Below, one piece after another: positions 25,537-33,890 of a stretch of DNA of 64,000 nucleotides. This DNA comes from a bacterium. GTDB lineage: Bacteria; SM23-81; DAOVCL01. The position numbers and the translations under genes are program-made. The notes under the pieces are model-generated. The model was given only the letters and a program-made list of their open reading frames with translations, searched no databases and was not told the DNA's origin. Position 1 is the first letter of the stretch. Every line of letters starts with the position of its first letter. The DNA lies in NCBI GenBank assembly GCA_029932675.1, contig JAOZPP010000005.1, positions 13,235 through 77,234 of the forward strand, read 5' to 3'.

Positions 25537-26295
25537 TTGAGAAATAAAAATTTACGACTTAAATCAATCCTCTTGCCGGGGCTTCTTCCGGTGATCCCCC
25601 TGTTGCTTCTCCTCTCCCCTCGGGCAGATGCGTTTCCTCTTCCCTCCCTTGGAGGAGGGAACCCCCAGAACCTCTCCACCGCCATCCAGATACTCCTTCT
25701 GCTCACCGTTATCTCCTTGGCCCCGGCCATTCTGGTTACCTTAACCTCCTTTACTCGGATTATCATCGTCTTCTCCCTGCTGAGGCGATCTATGGGAACA
25801 ATGCAGATGCCTCCCAACCAGGTTATGATTGGTTTGGCCCTCTTTCTCACCTTCTTCATAATGGCCCCAGTCTTTACTCAGATAAACGACCAAGCATTGA
25901 AGCCATTTATGGCAAAGGAGATAAGCACCCAAGAAGCCTATGAAAGGGGGGTTCAACCACTGAGGGATTTTATGCTCAGACAGACAAGGGAGAAGGACCT
26001 AGCCCTCTTTGTCCATTTTGCTAAATTGGAAAGGCCAAAGGGGCCGTCCGATCTTCCCACTTATGTGATCATCCCTGCCTTTGTGATCAGTGAACTGAAG
26101 ACTGCTTTCCAGATGGGGTTCCTCATGTATCTACCCTTCCTGATCATTGATATGGTGGTGGCCTCTGTGTTAATGTCAATGGGGATGCTGATGCTTCCTC
26201 CGATAATGATCTCCCTTCCCTTCAAGATCTTGCTCTTTGTAATGGTGGATGGATGGAACTTAGTAGTTAGATCTTTGGTGATGAGCTTTCGCTAA
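25537..26295 (+). CDS. fliP: Flagellar export gate protein FliP
   Basis: A 252-aa core gate protein. The TTG start is supported by AAGGAGG 8 nt upstream and by the cleavable N-terminal signal-like segment typical of FliP. Motifs: 'VTLTSFTRIIIVFSLLRRSM', 'GLALFLTFFIMAPVF', 'FVISELKTAFQMGFLMYLPF', 'MLPPIMISLPFKILLFVMVD'. A 130-bp gap after fliO holds no gene. Confidence 0.97.
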   Translation: MRNKNLRLKSILLPGLLPVIPLLLLLSPRADAFPLPSLGGGNPQNLSTAIQILLLLTVISLAPAILVTLTSFTRIIIVFSLLRRSMGTMQMPPNQVMIGLALFLTFFIMAPVFTQINDQALKPFMAKEISTQEAYERGVQPLRDFMLRQTREKDLALFVHFAKLERPKGPSDLPTYVIIPAFVISELKTAFQMGFLMYLPFLIIDMVVASVLMSMGMLMLPPIMISLPFKILLFVMVDGWNLVVRSLVMSFR

Positions 26296-26309
26296 GGAGG
26301 GATAAGCAG

Positions 26310-26579
26310 ATGAGTCCAGAGACGTTCCTCTCCCTCTTCCGGGAGACCTTGATTACCACCCTTCTGGTGGCCGGTCCAATGCTTTTGTCCGGTCTGGTAG
26401 CCGGCCTGTTAGTCAGTATATTTCAGGCGGTAACATCGATTCATGAAATGACCCTTACCTTCATTCCCAAGATATTGGCTGTAGCCTTGGCCCTGATTAT
26501 CTTTCTCCCCTGGATGATAGCTAAACTACTGGACTTCACCTCCAATCTCCTCATTAACCTCCTCTCCTATATAGGTTGA
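26310..26579 (+). CDS. fliQ: Flagellar export gate protein FliQ
   Basis: An 89-aa protein with two membrane helices ('TLLVAGPMLLSGLVAGLLVS' and 'ILAVALALIIFLPWMIAKLL') and the FliQ signature 'FQAVTSIHEMTLTFIPKI'. AAGGAGGG lies upstream. It overlaps fliR by a few nt. Confidence 0.96.
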   Translation: MSPETFLSLFRETLITTLLVAGPMLLSGLVAGLLVSIFQAVTSIHEMTLTFIPKILAVALALIIFLPWMIAKLLDFTSNLLINLLSYIG

Positions 26580-27361
26580 GTATGGAGATCTCCCAATTGG
26601 ATCATCGGTCTCTCGTGGGGTTCAGTCTGCTGTTTCTGAGGGTCGTAGGGTTGATATTTGCCGCCCCCTTCTTTGGCAATATTGCCATCCCCAAGAGGAC
26701 TAAGGTGGCATTCTCCCTGATCTTAACTGGACTCCTCTTCCCCTTTATCCCCTCATTGGCTGGTGTGCCCACCAGCCCTCTGCCCATAGCCTTCGCTGTG
26801 GCCAAGGAACTCTTGATTGGTATTTGCTTAGGGTTTGCCCTTTATCTACTCTTTGAAGCTGTGGTCTTTTTCGGTCAAATAGTTAGCTATCAGATGGGGT
26901 TTGCCATCGTCTCCTCCATCGATCCAGAATCCCAACAAAGGGTGCCGATCATCGGTCAGTTCGAGTACCTCCTGGTCCTCCTGGTCTTCTTAGCCTTAAA
27001 CGGACACCATCTCCTCCTCTCCGGGCTCTATTCCAGCCTAAGGACAATCCCCTTGGGCAGGGCATCCCTGAGCTCATTGCTCCTCCCCCAGTTGATAGAT
27101 TCGATGAAAAACGTCTTCGTCATTGCTCTCAAATTGGGTGCCCCAGTTATAGCTGCATTGCTCTTTGGCGATCTGATAATGGGATTGATGGCTCGGGCAA
27201 TTCCTCAGATGAACGTCTTTATCATTGGTTATCCCATAAGGATCGGAATTGGTTTTCTGGCCTTAGCACTTTGTATCCCCCTTTTAGTGAGCAACTTACA
27301 CCAACTCCTCAAGGGGTTAGAAGGGGAGATCATCATCCTGCTCCGGATTTTGGCTCCTTGA
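26576..27361 (+). CDS. fliR: Flagellar export gate protein FliR
   Basis: A 261-aa integral membrane protein of the export gate with six or more helices. Family motifs include 'LLFLRVVGLIFAAPFFGN', 'ELLIGICLGFALYLLFEAV', 'GQIVSYQMGFAI' and 'PQMNVFIIGYPIRIGIGF'. The start is TTG 26576 or ATG 26582; both leave the family N-terminus intact. Confidence 0.96.
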   Translation: MSMEISQLDHRSLVGFSLLFLRVVGLIFAAPFFGNIAIPKRTKVAFSLILTGLLFPFIPSLAGVPTSPLPIAFAVAKELLIGICLGFALYLLFEAVVFFGQIVSYQMGFAIVSSIDPESQQRVPIIGQFEYLLVLLVFLALNGHHLLLSGLYSSLRTIPLGRASLSSLLLPQLIDSMKNVFVIALKLGAPVIAALLFGDLIMGLMARAIPQMNVFIIGYPIRIGIGFLALALCIPLLVSNLHQLLKGLEGEIIILLRILAP

Positions 27362-27376
27362 GTAGGGGTTCAATAC

Positions 27377-27449
27377 AACGATCAATTATCAATGGAAAAT
27401 GACACTTCAGTCTCCATCACATCTTAACTTGCTAATTGTAAATTGATCA
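27377..27449. repeat. AT-rich inverted-repeat element, copy B
   Basis: GATCAATT (27380-27387) pairs with AATTGATC (27441-27448). It shares ACGATCAATTA and CAATGGAAAATG with the reverse complement of copy A (23238-23305). It lies in the fliR-flhB gap. Confidence 0.6.
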
Positions 27450-27484
27450 TTTCTCAGTGATGGAGTGGAGCGGAATGGAGAGAT

Positions 27485-28555
27485 ATGCCTGAAGATTCCT
27501 TCCAAGAGAAGACAGAGAAGGCGACCCCCCGTCGGAGGCAGAAGGCAAGGGAGAAGGGGAATGTAGCTAAAAGCAGTGAGCTGAATTCGGCCCTTGTTCT
27601 TTTGGCTGGTTTGGCTGGTTTGGGATTTTTGGCCGCTGGGATGAGCAGGAGGTTGATGGGCCTGTTCCGCTTCTTCCTCTCGCAGGGTTTTGCCATCCAG
27701 CTCAACCAAGTAAACGTATACGCCTATCTCGTCTTCGTCCTCAAGCAGATCTTCTCCCTTTTGGCCCCTTTTCTCCTGGCTGTGGTTATCGCCGGAGTAG
27801 CCTCTAACCTAGCCCAGATTGGGTTCCTCTTCACCACTGAACCGCTTAAGCCTAAGTTAGGGACCCTCAATCCGATAACTGGCTTTAAGAAGCTCTTCTC
27901 CCTCAAGGGACTCTTCGAGCTTCCTAAGGCGGTTATTAAACTGGTGATTATTGGGGTAATTAGCTATCTCACTATTAGGGGGAAGCTGCCCCAGTTCTTC
28001 CTCCTCTCCCAGATGGGGCTGGATGCCATCGTGGGGGTCATCGGGAAGATCGCTTTACTCCTCGGATTTCGGGTGTCAGTAGTATTCCTTATCTTGGCTG
28101 TAATTGACTATGCCTTCCAAAAATGGGATTACGAGAAGAGGCTAAGGATGACCAAGGAGGAAGTGAAGGAGGAAAGAAGGCAGCATGAAGGTGATCCCCT
28201 GGTCAAAGCGAGGATAAGGAGTGTGCAGAGGGAACTGGCCAGAAGGAGGATGATGAAGGAGATCCCCAAGGCCGATGTGGTTATCACTAACCCCACAAGC
28301 TTGGCCGTGGCCCTGCGGTATGATCCGGAGAAGATGTCTGCCCCCCAGGTGGTGGCCAAAGGAGCAAGGTTGTTGGCTAAGAAGATTGTGGAATTGGCCA
28401 AGCAACACTCGGTCCCCATTGTGGAGGATAAGAGGCTGGCCAGACTTCTCTATAGAAAGGTGAAGATAGGGGAAGAGATACCCGTGGTTCTCTATCAAGC
28501 AGTAGCAGAGGTGCTCTCCTACATCTATAGGTTGAAGAACAAGCTAATAGACTAA
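27485..28555 (+). CDS. flhB: Flagellar export gate protein FlhB
   Basis: A 356-aa substrate-specificity switch. N-terminus 'EKTEKATPRRRQKAREKGNV' is diagnostic. Four membrane helices occupy about 35-210, and a cytoplasmic domain follows. The autocleavage site reads NPTS (about 269-272), not the usual NPTH, in 'DVVITNPTSLAVALRYD'. The cleaving Asn-Pro pair and threonine are kept, so self-cleavage may still occur. The C-terminus ('VPIVEDKRLARLLYRKVKIG') is normal. Confidence 0.96.
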   Translation: MPEDSFQEKTEKATPRRRQKAREKGNVAKSSELNSALVLLAGLAGLGFLAAGMSRRLMGLFRFFLSQGFAIQLNQVNVYAYLVFVLKQIFSLLAPFLLAVVIAGVASNLAQIGFLFTTEPLKPKLGTLNPITGFKKLFSLKGLFELPKAVIKLVIIGVISYLTIRGKLPQFFLLSQMGLDAIVGVIGKIALLLGFRVSVVFLILAVIDYAFQKWDYEKRLRMTKEEVKEERRQHEGDPLVKARIRSVQRELARRRMMKEIPKADVVITNPTSLAVALRYDPEKMSAPQVVAKGARLLAKKIVELAKQHSVPIVEDKRLARLLYRKVKIGEEIPVVLYQAVAEVLSYIYRLKNKLID

Positions 28556-28670
28556 TGGTTTACTGGGATTGGGGATCAGCAGTCGAACGTTTTCAGCCGT
28601 TGCCCTCCTGGCCTCTGCGGTCAGGATGGGGCTCTTACCGTCTAACCTTTAAGGTAGTACCATAAGGCCG

Positions 28671-30752
28671 ATGAAGAGGGAAATTTCAGAGAACAGTTTC
28701 ATCTCCGCTCTAGCCAAGAGGGGTGATACCATCGCTGCAATTGGGGTGATTGCGGTCATTACCCTTATCGTCATCCCTATGCCCCCTCGCCTGATGGATA
28801 TTCTCCTCACCTTCAACATAACATTCTCCATGATCATCGTCCTGGTCTCAATGTATACCCTCCGGCCCCTCGACTTCTCCGTCTTTCCCTCCCTCCTTTT
28901 GGTGGCCACCCTCTTCAGGCTGGGCCTCAATGTCTCCACCACCAGGCTAATCCTGCTGAAAGCCTATGCAGGGGAAGTAATATTTGCCTTTGGCAACTTT
29001 GTGGTCGGGGGGAATTATGTGGTAGGCGTAGTGATCTTTTTGGTAATTGTGGTCATTCAGTTTGTGGTAATTACCAAAGGGGCTACCAGAATAGCGGAGG
29101 TAGCGGCCAGATTTACCTTGGATGCTATGCCTGGAAAACAGATGGCCATTGATGCAGACCTGAATGCTGGTTTGATCGATGACGAGGAGGCCAGGCGGCG
29201 GAGGGCGGAGATAGCTAAGGAAGCCGATTTCTATGGAGCAATGGATGGAGCCTCCAAGTTCGTGAGAGGAGATGCAATTGCTGGCCTCATCATTACCACG
29301 ATCAACATATTGGGTGGTTTAGTTATCGGGGTGTTCCAGAGGGGGATGAACCTCCCCACGGCCCTCCATACCTATACCCTCCTTACAGTTGGCGATGGAT
29401 TGGTAGCTCAGATCCCTGCCTTAATCGTCTCCACTGCAGCAGGGATAATTGTCACCCGGGCGGCGGCAGAGGCCGATATGGGTGCGGATATAATTAAACA
29501 GTTATTGGTGCAGCCTAGGGCAATTGCCCTCGTTGCTGTAACCTTGCTTTTCTGTGGTTTAGTTCCTGGTTTGCCTACTGTGCCCTTCTTCGCCCTTTCC
29601 GCTGCCGCAGGGGGTGTGGCTTATCTCACTAGACAGGCCCAAAGGAGGGCCGAGGAAGAGCCACCTTTAGAGGCCAAGGAGCAACCGAAGAGGGAGGGAA
29701 TGGAGGATATCAAGCAACTGCTCCATATAGATCCAATGGAATTGGAGATCGGCTATGGACTTATCCCCTTGGTAGATAGGGAGCAAGGTGGGGATCTTCT
29801 GGATCGGATATCAATGCTTCGCCGTCGCTCCGCTCTGGAGCTGGGGATTATCGTTCCTCCTATTAGAATTAGGGATAACGTCTCCCTTGAACCTGACGCA
29901 TATCTGATCAAGATAAAGGGAACTGAGGTAACTAAGGGGAAGCTAAAGGGGAACTGTTACCTGGCGATGAACCCAGGTCTGGCAAAGGAGGGGATCGAGG
30001 GAACCCCCACCTCCGAGCCGGTCTTTGGCCTCCCCGCCTATTGGATAGACCCCTCCCAGAAGGGGAAGGCGGAGAGGGCCGGTTACACAGTAGTAGAACC
30101 CCCAGCGGTGGTGGCTACCCATCTCTCCGAGGTGATTAGGTCTCATGCCGATGAACTTCTTGGCCGCCAGGATGTGCAAAATCTGATAGATGGAATAAAG
30201 GAGAGCCATCCGGCCGTGGTGGAGGAGCTGATTCCCAAGGTAATGGGGATAGGAGGGGTGCAAAAGGTCCTTCAAAGGTTACTCAAGGAGAGGATAAGCA
30301 TCAGGGATCTCGTGACTATACTGGAGACCTTGGCCGACTATGGGCCAATGGTCAGGGATATAGACCAACTGACCGAATATGTGAGGCAAGCCCTCTCCCG
30401 CTCCATCTGTAAACAGTTCTCCAATGAGAAAGGGGAGATAAACTGTCTTACCCTTGATCCCAAGTTAGAGCAAATACTTTCTGACTCTATTAAACGGTCG
30501 GAGACTGGGGCAACCCTAGCCTTGGAACCTGGGCTCGTGCGGCGGCTCTTTGACAGCATCTCTGCTAAACTGGAGAAGTTTGCCCCGCTCAATCAACAGC
30601 CCGTGATCCTCTGTCCAGCCAGTATTAGGGTACACCTCCGCAGGTTGGTGGAAGGGGTTCTCCCTAACCTCGTCGTCCTCTCCTATAAGGAGATTGCCCC
30701 ACCCACAAAGATTAACTCTATTGGGATGATCGGATTGGAAGATGAGAGTTAA
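28671..30752 (+). CDS. flhA: Flagellar export gate protein FlhA
   Basis: A 693-aa protein of normal length. Eight membrane helices lie in residues 20-320, with the FHIPEP region ('PSLLLVATLFRLGLNVSTTR', 'FVVGGNYVVGVVIFLVIVVI', 'ARFTLDAMPGKQMAIDADLN'). The cytoplasmic ring domain follows ('LEIGYGLIPLVD', 'LAMNPG', 'HLSEVIRSHADELLGRQDV'). It overlaps flhF by 11 nt. Confidence 0.97.
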   Translation: MKREISENSFISALAKRGDTIAAIGVIAVITLIVIPMPPRLMDILLTFNITFSMIIVLVSMYTLRPLDFSVFPSLLLVATLFRLGLNVSTTRLILLKAYAGEVIFAFGNFVVGGNYVVGVVIFLVIVVIQFVVITKGATRIAEVAARFTLDAMPGKQMAIDADLNAGLIDDEEARRRRAEIAKEADFYGAMDGASKFVRGDAIAGLIITTINILGGLVIGVFQRGMNLPTALHTYTLLTVGDGLVAQIPALIVSTAAGIIVTRAAAEADMGADIIKQLLVQPRAIALVAVTLLFCGLVPGLPTVPFFALSAAAGGVAYLTRQAQRRAEEEPPLEAKEQPKREGMEDIKQLLHIDPMELEIGYGLIPLVDREQGGDLLDRISMLRRRSALELGIIVPPIRIRDNVSLEPDAYLIKIKGTEVTKGKLKGNCYLAMNPGLAKEGIEGTPTSEPVFGLPAYWIDPSQKGKAERAGYTVVEPPAVVATHLSEVIRSHADELLGRQDVQNLIDGIKESHPAVVEELIPKVMGIGGVQKVLQRLLKERISIRDLVTILETLADYGPMVRDIDQLTEYVRQALSRSICKQFSNEKGEINCLTLDPKLEQILSDSIKRSETGATLALEPGLVRRLFDSISAKLEKFAPLNQQPVILCPASIRVHLRRLVEGVLPNLVVLSYKEIAPPTKINSIGMIGLEDES

Positions 30753-31785
30753 GGTGTTTTCTGCCCCTTCAATGAAGGAGGCCTTAGAGAGGATTAAGAG
30801 GGAGCTTGGTCCTCAAGCTATTATTCTGAAGACCGAAGAGTTCAGGAACAAGGTGGAGATAACAGCAGCCACCGATGTAGACTACCCTCCTCTGGAGAGG
30901 AGCCAAAGCAACGCTAAGGGGATATGGGATACCTTAGACCAGATAAGGGAAAAGGTGGACTCCATCTCCCAACTATTGAGCACATCACCTCTCCTCAGTG
31001 ACTCTCCTCTCTCCAAGCTATTCCTTGAGCTTTTGGGTCGCAGAATAGGGGAAGAGGTCTCTCTGAAGGTGGTCAACGATCTCAGAAGGGATGATCCTCC
31101 GTCACAGGGGGGTTGGGAGGAGTTAAAGGGTAAGGCGCTCTCCCATCTGAGCCTCCTCCTCCCTTCAGAGGGGATCAGGGAGAGCCCCAAAGGTCCAACC
31201 GTCGTAGCCTTAATCGGCCCAACCGGGGTAGGAAAGACTACCACAGCCTCTAAGCTGGCTGCTCAATTCTCCCTTTTGAAAAAGAAAAAGGTGGCCTTGT
31301 TGAGTATAGACAACTTCCGTCCCGCAGCAGGGGAAGAGTTGGAGGAAGTTGCTCAAACCTTAGATATTCCCTTCCAGGTTACCAAGACACCGGAGGGGAT
31401 GAGGAAAACCATGAGGGATTTCCGGGATCGGGATTTTGTTTTCGTTGATACTGCTGGCCATAGCTATAGGGATGGAGAGCAGATCTTTGAGCTAAGGAAT
31501 TTTTTTAAGCATTATCCACCTACTGAAACCCATCTCGTCCTCTCCACAACCACGAAGCCGGAGGATAACCTGGAGGCGTGGAGGAGATTTCGTTCCATCC
31601 CTATACAGAAGCTTCTCTTCACCAAGCTCGACGAAACCCTCTCCCCAGGAGGAATGGTAGAAATCATCGTCAAGACAAAAAGACCTGTTTCCTACCTCAC
31701 TAATGGGCAGAGGATACCAGAGGATATATGGGAAGTGGAGAGCAGAGCTTTGGCCGAGATAGTCATGGGAGAGAGGACCTTATGA
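30742..31785 (+). CDS. flhF: Flagellar SRP-family GTPase FlhF
   Basis: A 347-aa GTPase that sets the site and number of flagella. The N-terminal segment is 'RELGPQAIILKTEEFR'-like. The NG domain carries G1 'GPTGVGKTTTASKLAAQF' (about 157-174), 'DNFRPAAGEELEEVAQTL', 'FVFVDTAGHSYRDGEQ' and 'FTKLDETLSPGGMVEI'. It overlaps flhG by 4 nt, the usual pairing. The G3 motif reads DTAGH as in FlhF/Ffh proteins. Confidence 0.95.
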   Translation: MRVKVFSAPSMKEALERIKRELGPQAIILKTEEFRNKVEITAATDVDYPPLERSQSNAKGIWDTLDQIREKVDSISQLLSTSPLLSDSPLSKLFLELLGRRIGEEVSLKVVNDLRRDDPPSQGGWEELKGKALSHLSLLLPSEGIRESPKGPTVVALIGPTGVGKTTTASKLAAQFSLLKKKKVALLSIDNFRPAAGEELEEVAQTLDIPFQVTKTPEGMRKTMRDFRDRDFVFVDTAGHSYRDGEQIFELRNFFKHYPPTETHLVLSTTTKPEDNLEAWRRFRSIPIQKLLFTKLDETLSPGGMVEIIVKTKRPVSYLTNGQRIPEDIWEVESRALAEIVMGERTL

Positions 31786-32567
31786 AAAAGAACCCTTATA
31801 TGATAAGCTTTCCCAGTGGAAAGGGAGGAGTGGGGAAGACCAACATTGTAGCTAGTTTAGCAGTTGCCCTTTCTCAAAGGGGAAAGAAGGTAGTGGTCTT
31901 GGATGGGGATCTAAGCTTGGCCAATGTAGATCTCCTTTTCGGGGTGAACCCTTCCTTTACCCTGCAACATGTTCTTTTGGGGGAGAAGGAGTTGTCCGAG
32001 ATCTTGGTAGAAGGTCCCCCAGGGGTGAGGATCATTCCGGCTAGTTCCGGGGTGGACGAACTCTCCCAGTTAAGGGAGGGGGAGAGGAGGAGGTTAATCA
32101 GAGAGTTCAAGCTTGTGGGGCGAGACGCTGATTTTCTCCTTATAGATACCCCCCCAGGTCTTACCCCCAATGTAATGGACTTTGTTTTAACCTCGGATCT
32201 GGCCGTCGTGGTCACCACACCGGAGGTTACCTCTATAACAGATGCCTACGCCACAATTAAGGCTATCTCGTTGCGGAGACCAACTAAGCAACTGCCCGTA
32301 GTGGTGAATATGGCCGGTGGGGAGGGGGAGGCATTTGAGATTATAGAGAGGATAGGGTTGGTGGCGGCCAGGTTTCTTCAGGTTGAAGTGAGGGGTTTAG
32401 GTTTTATCCCCTCTGACCAATCTGTTCCCCAAGCTGTTGCTGAGCAAAAGCCCTTTTATTTGGCCTTTCCCCACTCACCAGCTTCCCAGGGGGTAGCCTC
32501 CCTTGCCCAAAAATTGATGCAAGCTGACCGATCTGTAAATGGACCAGGTAATCAACAGATTAGCTAA
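31782..32567 (+). CDS. flhG: MinD-like flagellar number regulator FlhG
   Basis: About 261 aa from the ATG at 31782, which overlaps the flhF stop (ATGA). An earlier in-frame ATG (31728) would add a non-homologous extension inside flhF. The deviant Walker A 'SGKGGVGKTNIVASLAVAL' is near residue 10, followed by 'VVVLDGDLSLANVDLLFG', 'DFLLIDTPPGL' and the switch region. FlhG stimulates FlhF GTPase and limits flagellar number. Confidence 0.94.
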   Translation: MKKNPYMISFPSGKGGVGKTNIVASLAVALSQRGKKVVVLDGDLSLANVDLLFGVNPSFTLQHVLLGEKELSEILVEGPPGVRIIPASSGVDELSQLREGERRRLIREFKLVGRDADFLLIDTPPGLTPNVMDFVLTSDLAVVVTTPEVTSITDAYATIKAISLRRPTKQLPVVVNMAGGEGEAFEIIERIGLVAARFLQVEVRGLGFIPSDQSVPQAVAEQKPFYLAFPHSPASQGVASLAQKLMQADRSVNGPGNQQIS

Positions 32568-32772
32568 AGCCCTTGCTTTTACCTTAGCTGGAGTCACTGC
32601 CTTGAGCGGTCTTCTGTTTGGTGTGGGAGCGGGAAGGATATTAATCCGCACCCTCGCTGTTTATCTCTTTTTCCTCTATGAGATCAGATTTTTGGGAAAG
32701 ATAATAGGAAAGATTTTGGTCTCTGCGTTGGCCGAGGAGGAGGCCCCCCCAGAGGAGGAAGTTCGGGGTTAA
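32539..32772 (+). CDS. Small membrane protein between flhG and fliA
   Basis: A 77-aa protein with two hydrophobic stretches (about 10-33, 'LAFTLAGVTALSGLLFGVGA', and 35-60) and a highly acidic tail ('LAEEEAPPEEEVRG'). It overlaps flhG by 29 nt and ends 6 nt before fliA, so it is translated as part of the operon. I do not recognise a family. Position suggests a link to FlhF/FlhG placement or to sigma-factor control, but nothing in the sequence proves it. Confidence 0.7.
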   Translation: MDQVINRLAKALAFTLAGVTALSGLLFGVGAGRILIRTLAVYLFFLYEIRFLGKIIGKILVSALAEEEAPPEEEVRG

Positions 32773-32778
32773 AAAAAG

Positions 32779-33522
32779 ATGGATAACTCTGAAAAGGAAA
32801 AGTTGCTCTTAGAATATGCCTCATTGGTTAAGTATGTCGTTAACCGGATGTTGATCAGTATCCCTCCCTGTCTGGAGAAGGAAGATCTGATCAGTGTGGG
32901 GACGATTGGGTTGTTGGAGGCAATCGAGAAGTATGATTCCCAAAAGGGGATAAACTTTGAGACCTATGCCATTCACCGGATAAAGGGAGCGATATTGGAT
33001 GAGTTGAGGTCGGTCAACTGGGCTCCCAGAACCGCCTTGGAAAGGGCCAGGGAGTTGGAAAGGGTCTACCGCAGACTCGAGCAGAAGCTGGGGAGAACGG
33101 CTACAGATGAGGAGGTAGCTGGGGAGATGGGGATTACTATGGAGGAATTCTACCAGAGATTAGATGAGGCAAGAGGGATCTCTCCACTCTCCTTGGAGCA
33201 GTTTCAATACTCCCCCAATGGAGGAGGAGAGGTAACCCTCTTAGATAGCTTAAGCAGTAATTTACCTTCACCCTTAACGGATACCGAGAGGGTGGAACTC
33301 AGGGAGACTATTGCTAAAGCCCTCAACTCCTTACCTGAGAAGGAAAGGATGGTAATGACCTTATACTATTATGAGGGCTTGACCCTCAAGGAGATTGGGA
33401 AGGTCCTTCATCTGTCTGAACCCAGGGTCTGCCAAATCCATACCAAGGTGATCATTAACCTCCGGGTAAAGTTAAGAAAACTCATAGAACCTGAGGTTTC
33501 TTTAAGGAGAGATATTATCTGA
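32779..33522 (+). CDS. fliA: Flagellar sigma factor FliA (sigma28)
   Basis: A 247-aa group 3 sigma factor for late flagellar genes. Region 2 is 'LVKYVVNRMLISIPPCLEKE' and 'TYAIHRIKGAILDELRSVNW'. Region 3 includes 'GRTATDEEVAGEMGITMEEF'. Region 4 is 'LPEKERMVMTLYYYEGLTLK' with the helix-turn-helix 'EIGKVLHLSEPRVCQIHTKV'. The stop codon lies inside an 18-bp perfect hairpin (33510-33558). Confidence 0.96.
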   Translation: MDNSEKEKLLLEYASLVKYVVNRMLISIPPCLEKEDLISVGTIGLLEAIEKYDSQKGINFETYAIHRIKGAILDELRSVNWAPRTALERARELERVYRRLEQKLGRTATDEEVAGEMGITMEEFYQRLDEARGISPLSLEQFQYSPNGGGEVTLLDSLSSNLPSPLTDTERVELRETIAKALNSLPEKERMVMTLYYYEGLTLKEIGKVLHLSEPRVCQIHTKVIINLRVKLRKLIEPEVSLRRDII

Positions 33523-33558
33523 AAGGGATAATTTATCACCCCCTTTCAGATAATATCT
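33510..33558. repeat. Perfect 18-bp hairpin spanning the fliA stop codon
   Basis: AGATATTATCTGAAAGGG (33510-33527) and its exact complement (33541-33558) with a 13-nt loop. The left arm includes the last fliA codons and the TGA (33520-33522). No U-run follows, so it may be an mRNA processing or stability element, or an operator, and not a plain terminator. Confidence 0.8.
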
Positions 33559-33623
33559 TAACGGAAGGTAGTTGAAGTAACTTTACGCTCTGTTTGTTAT
33601 TCAGGCGTTTAGCTCAGAGTGAG

Positions 33624-33890
33624 ATGCCAGAATCGATAAATTTCCCCCGCGGTCTTCCTGAACCAGGAAACATTGACCGAGTGCATGGTGTAGGACATCA
33701 ATCCAGTGAGTCGGAGAAGAGGAAGTTCGCCCGGCTCTTGGAAAAGGAGGAAGGTAAAGGGGAGGAGGAGAAGAAGGAGGAACAGGGGGAAAGGGAGATG
33801 CCTTCCCCAGCTTCTGGGAAGGAGAGCTCCTCCCCCAAGGAGAAGCCTTCCCCAAATGGACGAGGTAGGTTCATAGATGTGACCATTTGA
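33624..33890 (+). CDS. Small charged protein of unknown function
   Basis: About 88 aa from ATG 33624; a TTG at 33594 is possible but lacks a ribosome-binding site. The N-terminus 'PESINFPRGLPEPGNIDRVH' may be structured. The rest is Lys/Glu-rich, then Ser/Pro-rich, ending 'GRGRFIDVTI'. The stop TGA overlaps the next ATG (TGATG), arguing for real translation. No family recognised. Confidence 0.55.
   Translation: MPESINFPRGLPEPGNIDRVHGVGHQSSESEKRKFARLLEKEEGKGEEEKKEEQGEREMPSPASGKESSSPKEKPSPNGRGRFIDVTI

Noticed and set aside
31728-31781. N-terminal extension of flhG from ATG 31728
   Set aside because: It lies wholly in flhF in another frame and adds sequence unlike FlhG; ATG 31782 overlaps the flhF stop in the usual way.
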